Origin: Pseudomonadota bacterium
Lineage (GTDB): Bacteria; Pseudomonadota; Alphaproteobacteria; Rhizobiales; Xanthobacteraceae
Assembly: GCA_023417665.1 (NCBI GenBank)
Contig: JAEZFA010000142.1
Location: 1-5,224 of the forward strand
Direction: 5' to 3'
Length of the DNA stretch: 5,224 nucleotides
Each line of letters opens with the position of its first letter. Position 1 is the first letter of the stretch. This document shows positions 4,854-5,224 of this stretch, piece after piece. The notes below the pieces were generated by a model. It had not been told where the DNA came from. It was given only the letters and a program-made list of their open reading frames with translations, and made no database searches. The position numbers and the translations under genes are program-made.

Positions 4854-5224
4854 TCAGCGTGCTTGCCGCAGCATGGGGATAAGCCGCGGGGATGAGCCTT
4901 GCTGAATTTCGCCCATCACCTTGAAGCCGAAGCGTTCGTAGAACGGCACGTTCATTGGATTGGATGACTCGAGATATGCGGGCTCGCGGCGCGCGTCGCA
5001 GCGCGCAACGGCATGCGCCATGAGCGCTGCGCCGTGACCTCTGCCCTGATGCGCGGGATCGGTGCCGATCAGCGGCAGGTACCAGTGCGGCTCGTGCGGA
5101 TGAAACCGGTTCATCTGCTCGACCAGCCCGCCGCCGTCTTCCATTTTTTCGGGTGGGATGTGGGCTTCGATGATCCTGCCCAAGGCTTCGCCGTCGGGCT
5201 CGAAACCCGGCGCCCGCCAGAGGG
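4854..5224 (-). CDS. GNAT family N-acetyltransferase, N-terminus beyond the window
   Basis: The reading frame stays open to the window edge, so the 5' end is missing; the TTG at 5183 should not be taken as the start, because upstream codons give a plausible GNAT continuation (WRAPGFEPDGEAL). The visible 123 residues or so hold the C-terminal half of the fold. Motif A is present as PLIGTDPAHQGRGHGAALM, with the acetyl-CoA pyrophosphate loop QGRGHG coded at 5031-5048. Motif B follows as YLESSNPMNVPFYERFGF. Such enzymes move an acetyl group from acetyl-CoA to an amine; the acceptor cannot be told. It resembles the group of GNAT proteins that detoxify small amine compounds, but this is weak inference. 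It is the first visible gene of the minus-strand set, 25 bases before the PhnB-like gene. Confidence 0.88.
   Translation of the reverse strand, partial: LWRAPGFEPDGEALGRIIEAHIPPEKMEDGGGLVEQMNRFHPHEPHWYLPLIGTDPAHQGRGHGAALMAHAVARCDARREPAYLESSNPMNVPFYERFGFKVMGEIQQGSSPRLIPMLRQAR

Overview
GC-rich bacterial DNA with tight gene spacing and AGGAG-type ribosome binding sites. The protein families, the strong preference for G/C in third codon positions and the look of the tRNA fragment suggest an alphaproteobacterium of the Rhizobiales (Bradyrhizobium/Xanthobacteraceae-like). That assignment is inferred from general resemblance only; no search was run.

Layout. Bases 19-63 are the 3' half of a tRNA, best read as tRNA-Val(GAC). 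The bases before it cannot complete the tRNA, so it looks like a 3' tRNA fragment of the kind left at the far end of an integrated element. On the plus strand follow a Glu/Leu/Phe/Val-type dehydrogenase, most likely glutamate dehydrogenase (227-1489), and a four-helix small multidrug resistance protein with all the marks of the guanidinium exporter Gdx/SugE (1611-1937). Between them, at 1539-1592, are two hairpins with ACGA and ACGG tetraloops, which match the guanidine-II (mini-ykkC) riboswitch. The aptamer and the transporter identify each other: guanidine sensing controls guanidine export.

A long GC-rich inverted repeat (1951-1990) separates the plus-strand genes from a converging set on the minus strand. 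That set has seven small genes read from 5224 down to 2016, with gaps of only 5 to 30 bases: a GNAT acetyltransferase (cut by the window edge), a PhnB-type VOC protein, a DUF1428 protein, an AHSA1-type SRPBCC protein, two more VOC proteins and a membrane-anchored SRPBCC protein. This is very probably one operon whose promoter lies beyond the right edge. All seven are single-domain proteins from families that bind or modify small molecules. No regulator or large enzyme lies among them inside the window, and the shared substrate cannot be read from the sequence.

There is no gene-free stretch longer than about 165 bases. The strongest points for a second look are the broken tRNA at the left edge, the guanidine-II riboswitch with its alternative pairing, and the operon of VOC, SRPBCC and DUF1428 proteins.
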